Shown here piece after piece: positions 7,645 through 16,721 of a stretch of 64,000 nucleotides of DNA. A program made the translations under genes and the position numbers. The stretch's first letter is position 1. Every line of letters starts with the position of its first letter. The notes beneath the pieces were generated by a model that did not search any database, was not told the DNA's origin, and saw only the letters and a list, made by a program, of their open reading frames with translations. This stretch comes from Ignavibacteria bacterium (GTDB lineage: Bacteria > Bacteroidota > Ignavibacteria > Tepidaquicellales > Tepidaquicellaceae). The stretch lies in NCBI GenBank assembly GCA_028714695.1, contig JAQTLX010000013.1:1-64000 (forward strand), read 5' to 3'.

Positions 7645-9093
7645 ATGAGAAATAAAAAGAAAATTGGAATATTAATAGTTGCATATAATGCCGCTACGAC
7701 GCTAAACAAAGTACTGGATAGAATACCGGCGAATGTTTACGACGAGATAGACGAGATTGCAGTTTTTGACGATGCGAGCAAGGATAATACATACATGGTT
7801 TCGGTCGGGTACAAAGAAATAAAGAAACTCGATAAACTTACCATATACCTTAATGATAAAAATCTCGGTTATGGAGGCAATCAGAAAAAAGGCTTCAATT
7901 ATTTTGCCGAAAAGGGATTCGATGTAGTTGTACTGCTGCACGGAGACGGACAGTATGCTCCCGAAATACTTCAGGATATGTACTCGCCTATAACCGACGG
8001 AGCGGCGGATGTTGTTCTTGGTTCAAGAATGATGACAAAATACGGCGGAGCGCTGAAAGGCGGAATGCCGCTGTATAAATATCTCGGCAACAGGATTTTG
8101 TCCGTATTCCAGAACAGAAGGCTGAAAATGAATCTGACCGAATTCCATTCTGGATACAGGGCATATTCAATTCAGGGATTGAAGAAACTTAATCTTGAAA
8201 ATACGACAGACGATTTCCATTTTGACACGCAGATAATCATCAAGGCGCATCACAATAATCTCAGGATAATTGAAGTACCTATACCGACGTATTACGGCGA
8301 TGAAATATGTTACGTGAACGGTTTAAAGTATGCAAGGAATATATTCGGAACGACAAATGAATACATTAAGACAGTTAAGGGAAAAAAGAAATCGGATATT
8401 TATTCCGAGTTCTACATCGCATATCCATTGAAGATGTATCCTTATTCGAGCCACAAGACAGTAATAGACATTCTGAATCAAAAAGAAAATCAGAGAATAC
8501 TGGATGTAGGCTGCGGCGACGGATTATTTGCCGAACATGTTACAAAAGGCAATTATAAAATCGGAGTTGATTTTATTGATGAATCCGAAAATACTAAGAA
8601 GAATTTCGGTAAATATTACAAGTTTGATCTTAACGAAGGTCTGCCTGCTGAACTGGAATCGGAAGAGAAATTCGATTACATACTTTTTCTTGATATACTG
8701 GAGCATCTGCTTGATTACGAAACCATATTATCCGAATCGAGAAAATATCTAAAGAAGGACGGGAAAATAATTATTTCACTTCCCAATATTGCAAATATAT
8801 TTGTCAGACTGAATCTGCTTATTGGAAGATTTCCTTATTCCGATAAGGGGATTCTCGACAGAACTCATCTGCATTTTTTCACTTTCGGTTCAATTAAGAA
8901 AATGATACGGAAGTTCAATTTTATAATAGCAGATAAAAAGGTTACACCGATTCCCATAATAGAAGTACTTCCTGATTTTCTTAAGAAAAATGCAGGATAC
9001 GTGCTTAATTTCATACTATATGCGGCAACATTATTGCTAAAAAGGCTGCTTGGATATCAGTTCATATTTATTATAAAAAACAATCAGAAATAA
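7645..9093 (+). CDS. Fusion of GT2 glycosyltransferase and SAM-dependent methyltransferase
   Basis: 482 residues with two domains. Residues 1-235 are a GT2, polyprenyl-phosphate-sugar synthase-like domain: KIGILIVAYNAATTL, AVFDDASKDNT as nucleotide site, LLHGDGQYAPE with HGDGQ at 99-103 as the DxD-type metal site, and SGYRAYS. Residues 270-430 are a class I methyltransferase: ILDVGCGDGLF (DVGCGDG at 287-293, SAM binding), a following acidic strand end VDFID, and FDYILFLDILEHL, then a hydrophobic C-terminus that may touch the membrane. Starts 21 bases after the DUF2723 gene. Probable job is making a lipid-linked sugar donor and modifying it; the methyl acceptor is unknown. Confidence 0.85.
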   Translation: MRNKKKIGILIVAYNAATTLNKVLDRIPANVYDEIDEIAVFDDASKDNTYMVSVGYKEIKKLDKLTIYLNDKNLGYGGNQKKGFNYFAEKGFDVVVLLHGDGQYAPEILQDMYSPITDGAADVVLGSRMMTKYGGALKGGMPLYKYLGNRILSVFQNRRLKMNLTEFHSGYRAYSIQGLKKLNLENTTDDFHFDTQIIIKAHHNNLRIIEVPIPTYYGDEICYVNGLKYARNIFGTTNEYIKTVKGKKKSDIYSEFYIAYPLKMYPYSSHKTVIDILNQKENQRILDVGCGDGLFAEHVTKGNYKIGVDFIDESENTKKNFGKYYKFDLNEGLPAELESEEKFDYILFLDILEHLLDYETILSESRKYLKKDGKIIISLPNIANIFVRLNLLIGRFPYSDKGILDRTHLHFFTFGSIKKMIRKFNFIIADKKVTPIPIIEVLPDFLKKNAGYVLNFILYAATLLLKRLLGYQFIFIIKNNQK

Positions 9094-9094
9094 T

Positions 9095-11458
9095 TTGGCA
9101 AAACAGATTAATAAGACTGTCAAAAACGTTGAAGTCAAAAATGTTCAGAAAAGCATTTTCGATAATGATTATATCATACTCGGAATTCTTCTTGTCTTTT
9201 GGATAATATTTTTCCGCGAACTTCTTGCGGGAAATGCATATCTCTTCGATGATTTCATCGAACAGTATTATCCCGGCAAGTTTATGTCGGCAACGATGTT
9301 AAAAAACGGAATATTCCCTTTCTGGAATCCTTATGCGTTCAGCGGAATGCCGTTTTTTGCCGATCTGCAGGTTGCAGTTCTGTATCCTTTTAATCTGATT
9401 CTCACGGTATTTGTTTCGGGAGGGAAGTTATCCGCGCTCGCAATTCAAAATTCCATAATACTTCACTATTTATTATGTTCCGTATTCTCATACTTCCTCG
9501 CAAAGCATTTTAAAATATCAGGGCTTTTTTCGCTTATCTTCGCACTCATGTTTACATATTCGAGTTATATGATAGTTCACATGATTCACATGCCTCTTGT
9601 AGAAGCGGTTGTCTGGTTTCCGCTGTTCATGCTGCTGTGGCTGAAATTCATAGAAACAAAAAAGTTTTATTTTCCGGTTATCTCCGGATTCATTATGGCT
9701 CTTTGCATACTTGCGGGATATCCGCAGGTTCCTTTTTTCGTTTTCTTTTTTGCAGCAATCTATACGGCATTCTTATTTTACGATTTGGTGAAGGAAAAGA
9801 ATTACAAAGAACTCGGAAAGATAAGCGCAGGGTTCGTGATAGTATTGTTTTTTGCATTCGGGCTTACTGCTTTCCAACTTCTGCCGACACTGGAGTTTAT
9901 AAGCCTTTCAAACAGGGCATCGTTCGATTATAATTTTGCCAAGCAGGGTTCTTTTCACCCTTACGAGATTATAACGATATTGATACCAAAATTCTTCGGT
10001 ATATGGTCAGGCAACGAGAAGATTACCGATCTTCAGTACTGGTCGAAACATTCGGAAGGACCATGGATGTTTTCAATCTCAAATGCGTTCATTTCTTCTC
10101 TTTCGGTTTTGCTGTTTATTCCGGCTGTGAGATATTTCTTTAGAGAAAAAAAGAATTTGAAGTTAATTTATTTCTCGTTGTTCATAATCGCATTTTCTTT
10201 CCTCTTTGCTTTCGGAGGCTATTTCTTTTTCCATAAAATGCTTTTCGATTATGCGCCGTTTTTCAACAGATTCAGAAATCCGGCACACGTGCTGTTCCTC
10301 GTAATGTTTACCGTATCGCTTATATCGGTATTAGGTACAGACCGTATAATCAAAGACGGAAAACTCAAGGAGTATTTTTCGAACAAGTATTTTATTGGTG
10401 TCGTATTATTTGTTCTATTAGTCCTGTTTGTTGTAATTTCCGGCACACTGATACCTGATTATGCAAAAAAAACAGAACAGGTTATATCATGGGTGAGAAA
10501 TCAATATATGCAGTTTCTGATTTTCTTCCTTATTTTCACTGCTCTGTTTTATCTTTTATCGGGGAATAAAATTACTTATAACGTTTTTGGATATCTGCTT
10601 GCAGGAGTATTGCTTGCTGAGATATATTTTCTCTGGTTTGATCAGAATAACGGTACAAAAAATCCCGAACAGTATTTCGGCAAACAAACTCAACTGGCAG
10701 GGAAGTTTAAAGATGAAATGAAGTCCGAGCATTTCCGTGTAAATATGCGTGACGGAAATTATATGCTGTTTCAGAGGAATCAGGGCTTGGTGGATGATAT
10801 AGAATTTATTGAGGGATACGGCGCGCTTATACTAAAAAATTACATTCCGCCGAACAGAATCGATACAGCAAGCACTCAGACACATGACCTGATGAATATT
10901 AAATATAAGGTTTTTAACGACCAGAGCGGCAAAAAAGCGCTGGGTCAGTGTGATACATATCTGCCGAGAGTTATGATGTTCTATGATGCAGTTAAATTTG
11001 ATACTCCCGAAGAAGTGAATACATTTATGGGAAGCAAAGAATTTAATTACCGCAGAACTCTGGCTATTGAAAGTAATGAAACGATTAATCTACCGAAAAT
11101 GGGATCCGGAGATTCGATTCCTCAAAGTTCTGCAAAAATTTCAGAGTATGGATTGAACGGCATGAAGGTTGATGTGGAAACATCAAAAGACGGTCTGTTA
11201 TTCTTCAGTGAAGTCTATTATCCCGCTTTTAAAGCATATATTGACGGCAAACCTGCCAAGATTCTTAAAACCGACTTTTGTTTGAGGTCAGTGCCTGTTG
11301 AGAAAGGCAAACATACGATTGAAATGAGGTATGAATCGGATACATTCAAGTCGGGATTAACTCTTACTTTAATCAGTTCAGGCTTATTTATTTTGCTTCT
11401 GCCTATTACAATATTTTTTGGTAAAAAAGGAAAGAAGACAGATGAACATACTGATTAA
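9095..11458 (+). CDS. YfhO-family multi-pass membrane protein (GT-C-like)
   Basis: 787-residue integral membrane protein beginning with TTG one base after the previous stop. About 12 hydrophobic segments follow a short polar N-terminus. Motifs typical of the YfhO family are present: an acidic first loop DDFIEQYYPGKF, PFWNPYAFSGMPFFADLQ, GYPQVPFF, and RFRNPAHVLFL. The C-terminal 200 residues form a soluble beta-rich domain (SEVYYPAFKAYIDGKPAKIL) followed by one last helix and a basic tail. YfhO proteins are implicated in transferring sugars to teichoic acids or glycans in Firmicutes; in this group the substrate is unknown. Its last 17 bases overlap the next gene. Confidence 0.85.
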   Translation: MAKQINKTVKNVEVKNVQKSIFDNDYIILGILLVFWIIFFRELLAGNAYLFDDFIEQYYPGKFMSATMLKNGIFPFWNPYAFSGMPFFADLQVAVLYPFNLILTVFVSGGKLSALAIQNSIILHYLLCSVFSYFLAKHFKISGLFSLIFALMFTYSSYMIVHMIHMPLVEAVVWFPLFMLLWLKFIETKKFYFPVISGFIMALCILAGYPQVPFFVFFFAAIYTAFLFYDLVKEKNYKELGKISAGFVIVLFFAFGLTAFQLLPTLEFISLSNRASFDYNFAKQGSFHPYEIITILIPKFFGIWSGNEKITDLQYWSKHSEGPWMFSISNAFISSLSVLLFIPAVRYFFREKKNLKLIYFSLFIIAFSFLFAFGGYFFFHKMLFDYAPFFNRFRNPAHVLFLVMFTVSLISVLGTDRIIKDGKLKEYFSNKYFIGVVLFVLLVLFVVISGTLIPDYAKKTEQVISWVRNQYMQFLIFFLIFTALFYLLSGNKITYNVFGYLLAGVLLAEIYFLWFDQNNGTKNPEQYFGKQTQLAGKFKDEMKSEHFRVNMRDGNYMLFQRNQGLVDDIEFIEGYGALILKNYIPPNRIDTASTQTHDLMNIKYKVFNDQSGKKALGQCDTYLPRVMMFYDAVKFDTPEEVNTFMGSKEFNYRRTLAIESNETINLPKMGSGDSIPQSSAKISEYGLNGMKVDVETSKDGLLFFSEVYYPAFKAYIDGKPAKILKTDFCLRSVPVEKGKHTIEMRYESDTFKSGLTLTLISSGLFILLLPITIFFGKKGKKTDEHTD

Positions 11459-12515
11459 TGCATTATCAGGAATCGGTGATGCATTAATGTTTTCACCCTC
11501 GCTGAAATTACTTTATGAAAAACTACCTAACTATCATATAGACATGATGGTTATGTTTAAATCTGTAAGTGAAGTATATAGAAATTCTCCTTACCTGCGA
11601 AACATTCATTATATCGACTTTCTTAATCAGTCAAAGTTCAAATCATTAAGCCGGTTGCGCGAACTTAAAAAGAATGATTATTTCGTTTCAATAAATGTAT
11701 ATCCTTCAAACAGAATTGAATACAATGTCGTAAATTGGCTAATCGGGGCTAAGAAGAGGCTGGCGCATGAGTATCTTAATTCAGGTCTGCTGCGATGTGA
11801 ATTTCTTAATAACATAACCGTAAAAGAGCAAAAAGACATTCATAACGTTATCCAGAACATCAATCTCATTAAAAAGTTGGTCGACGTAAGCGATACTGAC
11901 GCAGGGAAAATGGAGATATTTCTTTCTGAGGATGATGACAACTCGGCAATATTCTGGCTAAAGAAAAACGGCGTGGATTTTAAGAAACCCGTCATTGGTT
12001 TTCACTGCGGCTCTTCAACATTGAAAAACCATATCCATAAAAGATGGGCGAAAGAAAAATACGCTGAACTTGGAAAAAGACTCATACAAGAATACGATGC
12101 AAATATTCTATTATTCGGAAGCGAAACTGAATTGAACAATGAAATTAACGGTATGTTAGGTAATAAAGCCTTATTGGCATCAAATGTGAATTACATGGAT
12201 TCGATGGCGAGACTGAAGCAGTGCTGCTTGTTCGTATCTAACGATACGGCATTCCTGCATTCTTCATCAGCATTTTCAATACCTACGGTAGCAATTTTCG
12301 GATATACGAACTATAAGGAATTATACCCCTGGAAAACGGAGAGTGTTGTTGTCAGAAAAGATTATGATTGCAGTCCTTGTTTCTTCAATTCACCGAAACC
12401 CGCATCTTGCAAATGGAAAGATGATGATATGTTCAAGTGTATGAAGAATATTTCAGTTGATGAAGTCTATGAAGCCTGCATAAAACTTCTTGCTAATTCC
12501 AGAAGTCCCATGTAA
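11442..12515 (+). CDS. Glycosyltransferase family 9 (heptosyltransferase-like)
   Basis: 357-residue cytoplasmic GT-B enzyme of the type that adds ADP-heptose to LPS core. The ATG at 11442 is chosen because AAAGGAAAG precedes it and MNILINALSGIGDALMFSP is the expected GT9 N-terminus; an upstream in-frame GTG adds only a basic stretch. The acceptor loop NALSGIGDAL lies at the N-terminus; the donor site shows PVIGFHCGSSTLKNHIHKRW and the C-terminal half CCLFVSNDTAFLHSSSAFSIPTVAIFGYTN, where the D-T/S-G-x-x-H pattern is DTAFLH. Its start overlaps the YfhO gene by 17 bases, and its 3' end overlaps the convergent TonB receptor gene by 23 bases. Confidence 0.85.
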   Translation: MNILINALSGIGDALMFSPSLKLLYEKLPNYHIDMMVMFKSVSEVYRNSPYLRNIHYIDFLNQSKFKSLSRLRELKKNDYFVSINVYPSNRIEYNVVNWLIGAKKRLAHEYLNSGLLRCEFLNNITVKEQKDIHNVIQNINLIKKLVDVSDTDAGKMEIFLSEDDDNSAIFWLKKNGVDFKKPVIGFHCGSSTLKNHIHKRWAKEKYAELGKRLIQEYDANILLFGSETELNNEINGMLGNKALLASNVNYMDSMARLKQCCLFVSNDTAFLHSSSAFSIPTVAIFGYTNYKELYPWKTESVVVRKDYDCSPCFFNSPKPASCKWKDDDMFKCMKNISVDEVYEACIKLLANSRSPM

Positions 12516-14493
12516 TACTGAATCTCGAAAGCGATTTTAGGAATCCGCCTCTATTATCCCACGGATAAACATAAGTATCATAAATCAGATTATTCAGTAA
12601 ATTAGCAAATGTAAGGTTTATATTTGCTTTTCCGATTCTGGCACCGATATAAAAATCCACATCAAGTTTGCCGTGATTGTCCGGAACATTACCGTAAACG
12701 CCTACGATGCCGTTTGTAAACTGGTCATATCCAATCAATGGCGCTTCAGAAAAATATTTAATGTTAAAACCTGTTTTTAGATTCAGGTGATTGGTGAAGA
12801 AGTAATTATGATATGAAATATCCGTTTTGATAAAAATTTTAGGGAGACCGTGAAATTCGATATTTTCGTTGTCAATAGTGTTTATATTGACATAACCCTC
12901 AATATACTTTGACTTATATGTCAGACCGTAATTGCCGTTTAAAAATGATGAAGAATTTCTGTATCCGTAATGAACGGCGTTGAATCCGAAATTCTCATAG
13001 TCAAACTTAAATCCTAATTCATAGTATCTTATTTTTTCCGGCGCATAACTGCTTCCGCCTGAGATATCATATAAATATTGAGAATATCCCAATCCACCCG
13101 GAACGTCGTATCCGCCTGCATTTAGAGTGAGGAAAATTTTATCAGCGAACGTATGTTTATATTTTATTTCACCGCCGTATGCGATGTATTGACTGCCGCC
13201 GAAGTTTTCAGATTTAAGTCCGGCGGATATTCTGAAACTCTTGTAATCCAGATCCGCCCTTGAGTAAATATCGAGATAATTATTCTGAAAATATATTGTA
13301 CCAATATTAGCATCGGGCTGTGAAGCGGAAGTACGGTCGAAATTATAAAAATTGTACAATCCTTTTATGCCTGCGAGCAACAGTATTGATGATGCCTTGA
13401 AAGGCACGATGTTGAAATTCTGATTAAGGTCGAAACCGTATTGGATATTATGATAATTCTTGGATACTTTTATTGAATCGGGGTTAAGTCCTTTTTCGCC
13501 GTATCTGAATTCCCTGAATGAATTCTGGCTGAACAAATTAAATCTTGTAACGGACAGACTGTCTTTAAAAAATTTACCGGTAACTGAAAAGTTGCCGTAA
13601 AAATTGCTCAGTTTTTCGTAAGAGTCAGCAACGTTCACGCCGGCAAGTTTAGGGTCAAGTAATGTATCGGAAGAAGTGAAAGGGTAGAGTCCGCCGTTCA
13701 ATCCGCGCTGCAATTTATTCTGGGCGTAAGTAAATTTAAAATTCAGTTTTTCCGATGGGTAGTAGTTCATGCTTACTCTTCCGCGCCAGAGGGCAAAATC
13801 GGAATTATTATAATGACCGTCGGAGCCGTGATTATTTAATCCAAAAATAAGATTGAATTTTCTTGATACCGGAAAATTCATATAGAAATCCGCAAACAAC
13901 GCTCCGTCTCTATCCTGAGAATATCTCAATTGTGAAAATAAATTCGGCTGGAATTTGTCTTTAGTAATAATGTTCACTGCTTTTGAGCGTGAGTTTGTTC
14001 CGTACAGAAAAGAAAGGGGAGTACTTACTTCCTCGATTCTTTCAATTTCATTAACTGAAATATTTTCAACATCGAATCCTCCCGAATAAATATCGTTTAT
14101 CTGAATACCGTCTTTGAATATTCCGATTTCTCTCGACCCGTTAAAGGATAACGATGTTCGGCTTCCGGTTCCGAATGAATTTAGATAAAAACCGCTTCGT
14201 TCATTCAGCATCTCGCCGAGATTTCTTTTATCATTCCAGATATAACTGTCATACGAAACAGTATCGGAATAAGGGGATATGACGTTGTTCTTTATAATTT
14301 TGTTGTTGTCGAATTTTATTAGAGTGTCTTTGGATTTATGTTTTACGAGAGTTGAATCATCGGATTTTAATTTTACGAGAGTTGAATCATCGGATTTTAA
14401 TTTTACGATGGCAGTATCATTCGACTGCGGGAATAAACGTACCGCCAGCAGCAATATTATTATTAAAATAAATTTCCTCAAATTTATTTTCAT
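12493..14493 (-). CDS. TonB-dependent receptor-like outer-membrane protein
   Basis: 666 residues with a signal peptide (residues 1-23, ending RLFPQ). Residues 25-55 are a low-complexity linker of repeated KSDDSTLVKLKSDD units, encoded by two exact 30-bp DNA repeats. A plug domain follows, about 75-180: LGEMLNERSGFYLNSFGTGSRTSLSFNGSREIGIFKDGIQIND and IERIEEVSTPLSFLYGTNSRSKAVNI. The remainder is a beta barrel ending SRFSITWDFWN with an aromatic last strand. No carboxypeptidase-like domain and no evident TonB box. Shorter than usual SusC-type receptors, so substrate is unknown; position beside phoU and pstB suggests but does not prove phosphate or metal uptake. Confidence 0.8.
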   Translation of the reverse strand: MKINLRKFILIIILLLAVRLFPQSNDTAIVKLKSDDSTLVKLKSDDSTLVKHKSKDTLIKFDNNKIIKNNVISPYSDTVSYDSYIWNDKRNLGEMLNERSGFYLNSFGTGSRTSLSFNGSREIGIFKDGIQINDIYSGGFDVENISVNEIERIEEVSTPLSFLYGTNSRSKAVNIITKDKFQPNLFSQLRYSQDRDGALFADFYMNFPVSRKFNLIFGLNNHGSDGHYNNSDFALWRGRVSMNYYPSEKLNFKFTYAQNKLQRGLNGGLYPFTSSDTLLDPKLAGVNVADSYEKLSNFYGNFSVTGKFFKDSLSVTRFNLFSQNSFREFRYGEKGLNPDSIKVSKNYHNIQYGFDLNQNFNIVPFKASSILLLAGIKGLYNFYNFDRTSASQPDANIGTIYFQNNYLDIYSRADLDYKSFRISAGLKSENFGGSQYIAYGGEIKYKHTFADKIFLTLNAGGYDVPGGLGYSQYLYDISGGSSYAPEKIRYYELGFKFDYENFGFNAVHYGYRNSSSFLNGNYGLTYKSKYIEGYVNINTIDNENIEFHGLPKIFIKTDISYHNYFFTNHLNLKTGFNIKYFSEAPLIGYDQFTNGIVGVYGNVPDNHGKLDVDFYIGARIGKANINLTFANLLNNLIYDTYVYPWDNRGGFLKSLSRFSITWDFWN
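14341..14400 (-). repeat. Exact 30-bp in-frame tandem repeat in the TonB receptor gene
   Basis: Two identical 30-bp units occupy 14341-14370 and 14371-14400, with degenerate partial copies on both sides. They encode a ten-residue, Lys/Asp/Ser-rich unit with LKSDDSTLVK as its core, in the periplasmic linker between signal peptide and plug. Copy number could vary by slippage without a frameshift. Confidence 0.9.
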
Positions 14494-14498
14494 TATAC

Positions 14499-15191
14499 CT
14501 AAAGAACTTCTTCGGGCTTTACATCAAGAGTGTCCAGGTCTTTTTTGTGTTTTATAATTTTTGCATCGACGAGAAATACAACTTCTTCGGCAATATTCGT
14601 AGCATGGTCGGCAAGTCTTTCAAAATGCCTTAATAGGCTGATACAGTGGGCGCAAGGATTTATAACCGACGGATCCTTTTCCATTCTGGAAATAAGGTTA
14701 TAAAAAATATCCCTTTCCATTTTATCGATAACATCATCTGATTTTATGATTCCCAGTGCGAGTTCGTGGTCGTTATTTACGAATGAATCGATGGTTTTAT
14801 TAGCAATTAATTTTACCTTTTCAGCCATTACGAACATTCCGGTTTCCTTGAGGAGGTCAATATGATCTTTCAGAGGTTCTGCTCTTTCGGCAATATTAAC
14901 GGCGATATCGCCGATGCGTTCGAGGTCATTGTTAATTTTCAGAGCGGACATGATTATTCTGAGGTCAACAGCAACGGGCTGTGTCAGCGCAAAAATTCTC
15001 TGACATATCTTGTCAATTTTGATATCGTACTTATCGACTTTATCATCTCTTTCGATTACTATTTTTGCCAATTCGAAATTGCTTTCGAACAGGCTTCTCA
15101 TGGCGAAGTCTATCTGTTCTTCTACAAGGCTTCCCATTTTTATGACCTTAGTTCTTAACTGGTCAAGTTCTTCTTCTAAATAATGAAACAT
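14499..15191 (-). CDS. phoU: Phosphate signalling regulator PhoU
   Basis: 230-residue all-helical cytoplasmic protein with the two PhoU repeats. The first has ELDQLRTKVIKMGSLVEEQIDFAMRSL and then ERDDKVDKYDIKIDKICQRIFAL with the metal-binding E/D-x3-D pattern; the second has KSDDVIDKMERDIFYNLISRM. ALKINNDLERIGDIAVNIAE and LLRHFERLADHATNIAEEVVF are the paired signature helices. It couples the Pst transporter to the PhoR/PhoB two-component system and limits uptake when phosphate is ample. It lies 18 bases downstream of pstB; pstSCA and phoBR are not in the window. Confidence 0.93.
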   Translation of the reverse strand: MFHYLEEELDQLRTKVIKMGSLVEEQIDFAMRSLFESNFELAKIVIERDDKVDKYDIKIDKICQRIFALTQPVAVDLRIIMSALKINNDLERIGDIAVNIAERAEPLKDHIDLLKETGMFVMAEKVKLIANKTIDSFVNNDHELALGIIKSDDVIDKMERDIFYNLISRMEKDPSVINPCAHCISLLRHFERLADHATNIAEEVVFLVDAKIIKHKKDLDTLDVKPEEVL

Positions 15192-15209
15192 AAATAATTA
15201 ATTAAAATA

Positions 15210-15974
15210 TTAGCCGAATTTACCCGTTATATAATTTTGTGTTCTTTCATCTTTCGGTTCAATAAATATTTTTCTTGTCGCGTCATATTCAATAATTTCT
15301 CCATTCAGGAAGAATGCGGTATTGTCGCTTATTCTCGCTGCCTGCTGCATATTATGTGTTACAATAACTATTGTAATACTTTTTTTCAAAGTAAAAATAA
15401 GTTCTTCTATTTTTGAAGTCGAAATCGGATCGAGCGCGCTTGCCGGTTCGTCCATCAGAATTATTTGAGGATTGACCGCAAGTGCCCTGGCTATACAAAC
15501 ACGCTGCTGCTGTCCGCCGGACAATCCAATGGCGTTATCTTTCAATCTGTCCTTTACTTCATCCCATATTGCGGCGCGCTTCAGACTTGTTTCAACTATA
15601 TCATCCAGCCATTCTTTTTTTCCAATACCGTTTATTCTCGGACCGTAGGCAACGTTTTCATATATTGATTTAGGAAAAGGATTCGATTTCTGAAAAACCA
15701 TGCCGACATTGCGTCTTAGCGCCACAATATCGATTTTTCTGTCATAAATATTTTTTCCGTCAATCAGCACGTTTCCCGTAATTTTTACATCAGTAATCAG
15801 ATCATTCATTCTGTTAAGCGTTCTGAGATAAGTCGATTTACCGCATCCGGAAGGTCCTATCAACGCGGTAATTTTATTCGCATCAATATCCAGATTAATA
15901 TTCTTCAAAGCCTGATTTTTCCCGTAAAATAAATTCAGATTCTTTGTTTCTATTTTTATGTTCTTCAAGTTCAT
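15210..15974 (-). CDS. pstB: Phosphate ABC transporter ATP-binding protein PstB
   Basis: 254 residues, normal for PstB. Walker A is GPSGCGKST at 40-48, Q-loop in [28 protein letters not shown] (the [13 protein letters not shown] stretch is diagnostic for PstB), ABC signature [15 protein letters not shown], Walker [14 protein letters not shown], and H-loop [13 protein letters not shown]. It powers high-affinity phosphate import with PstSCA at the inner membrane. The permease and binding-protein genes are absent upstream; the neighbour in that direction is the lol gene pair, so the transporter genes must be elsewhere. Confidence 0.95.
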   Translation of the reverse strand: MNLKNIKIETKNLNLFYGKNQALKNINLDIDANKITALIGPSGCGKSTYLRTLNRMNDLITDVKITGNVLIDGKNIYDRKIDIVALRRNVGMVFQKSNPFPKSIYENVAYGPRINGIGKKEWLDDIVETSLKRAAIWDEVKDRLKDNAIGLSGGQQQRVCIARALAVNPQIILMDEPASALDPISTSKIEELIFTLKKSITIVIVTHNMQQAARISDNTAFFLNGEIIEYDATRKIFIEPKDERTQNYITGKFG

Positions 15975-16042
15975 CTATATAATGGGAAAAATAGTATAAT
16001 AAATTCTATTATACACTTATTAATTATTACGAAATTGTAAAT

Positions 16043-16717
16043 TTATTCATTGATAATAAGACCATCTGACATTTTGATAATCCTGTCGCATTTTCCGGCG
16101 AATTCTTCGTTATGAGTAACAATAATGAAAGTTTGTTTGAATTTATCCCTGAGTTTGAATATCAGTTCGATTATGGAATCAGCATTTTCGGTATCGAGAT
16201 TTCCCGTCGGTTCATCGGCGAGAATAATTCCGGGTGAATTTACAAGTGCGCGGGCGATTGCAACTCTTTGTGCTTCTCCTCCAGATAGTTCCGAAGGTTT
16301 ATGATGCATTCTATCTTCGAGTCCTACTTCAATCAACAATTCCTTTGCTCTTTTATCATCGTCATTGCCGGCAATCCTTGAGGCTATATGCACGTTTTCG
16401 AGAGCGGTGAATTCAGGAAGCAGATGGTGAAATTGAAATATGAATCCGATATCTTTCGAACGAAAATCGGCAATCTGTTTATCCATCATGGAAAAAATAT
16501 CTTTTTTATCGAAGAACATTGTGCCCGTATCCGGCTTATCCAGCGTGCCGATTATGTGCAGGAGCGTACTTTTCCCGGCGCCCGATTTACCAACGATGGC
16601 AGCGATTTCACTTTTATATATATTTAAATCGATACCCTTGAGAACCTTCAGCAAATTGTTCTTTGTAATCCGGTACGATTTAGTAATGTTCTTTAATTCA
16701 ATTAATACTTCATTCAT
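16043..16717 (-). CDS. lolD: Lipoprotein-release ABC transporter ATPase LolD
   Basis: 224 residues typical of LolD/MacB-type ATPases. Walker [10 protein letters not shown] at 43-51, Q-loop [19 protein letters not shown] (the [10 protein letters not shown] run is characteristic of LolD), signature [15 protein letters not shown], Walker [15 protein letters not shown]-loop [12 protein letters not shown]. It supplies energy for detaching lipoproteins from the inner membrane so that LolA can carry them to the outer membrane. The start lies only four bases after the stop of the lolE-type permease gene, consistent with one transport complex. Confidence 0.93.
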   Translation of the reverse strand: MNEVLIELKNITKSYRITKNNLLKVLKGIDLNIYKSEIAAIVGKSGAGKSTLLHIIGTLDKPDTGTMFFDKKDIFSMMDKQIADFRSKDIGFIFQFHHLLPEFTALENVHIASRIAGNDDDKRAKELLIEVGLEDRMHHKPSELSGGEAQRVAIARALVNSPGIILADEPTGNLDTENADSIIELIFKLRDKFKQTFIIVTHNEEFAGKCDRIIKMSDGLIINE

Positions 16718-16721
16718 ATTA

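Noticed and set aside
14499-15974. Complete pst phosphate-uptake operon
   Set aside because: Only pstB and phoU are present; the adjacent ABC genes 16043-17951 have LolD/LolE signatures, not PstC/PstA.
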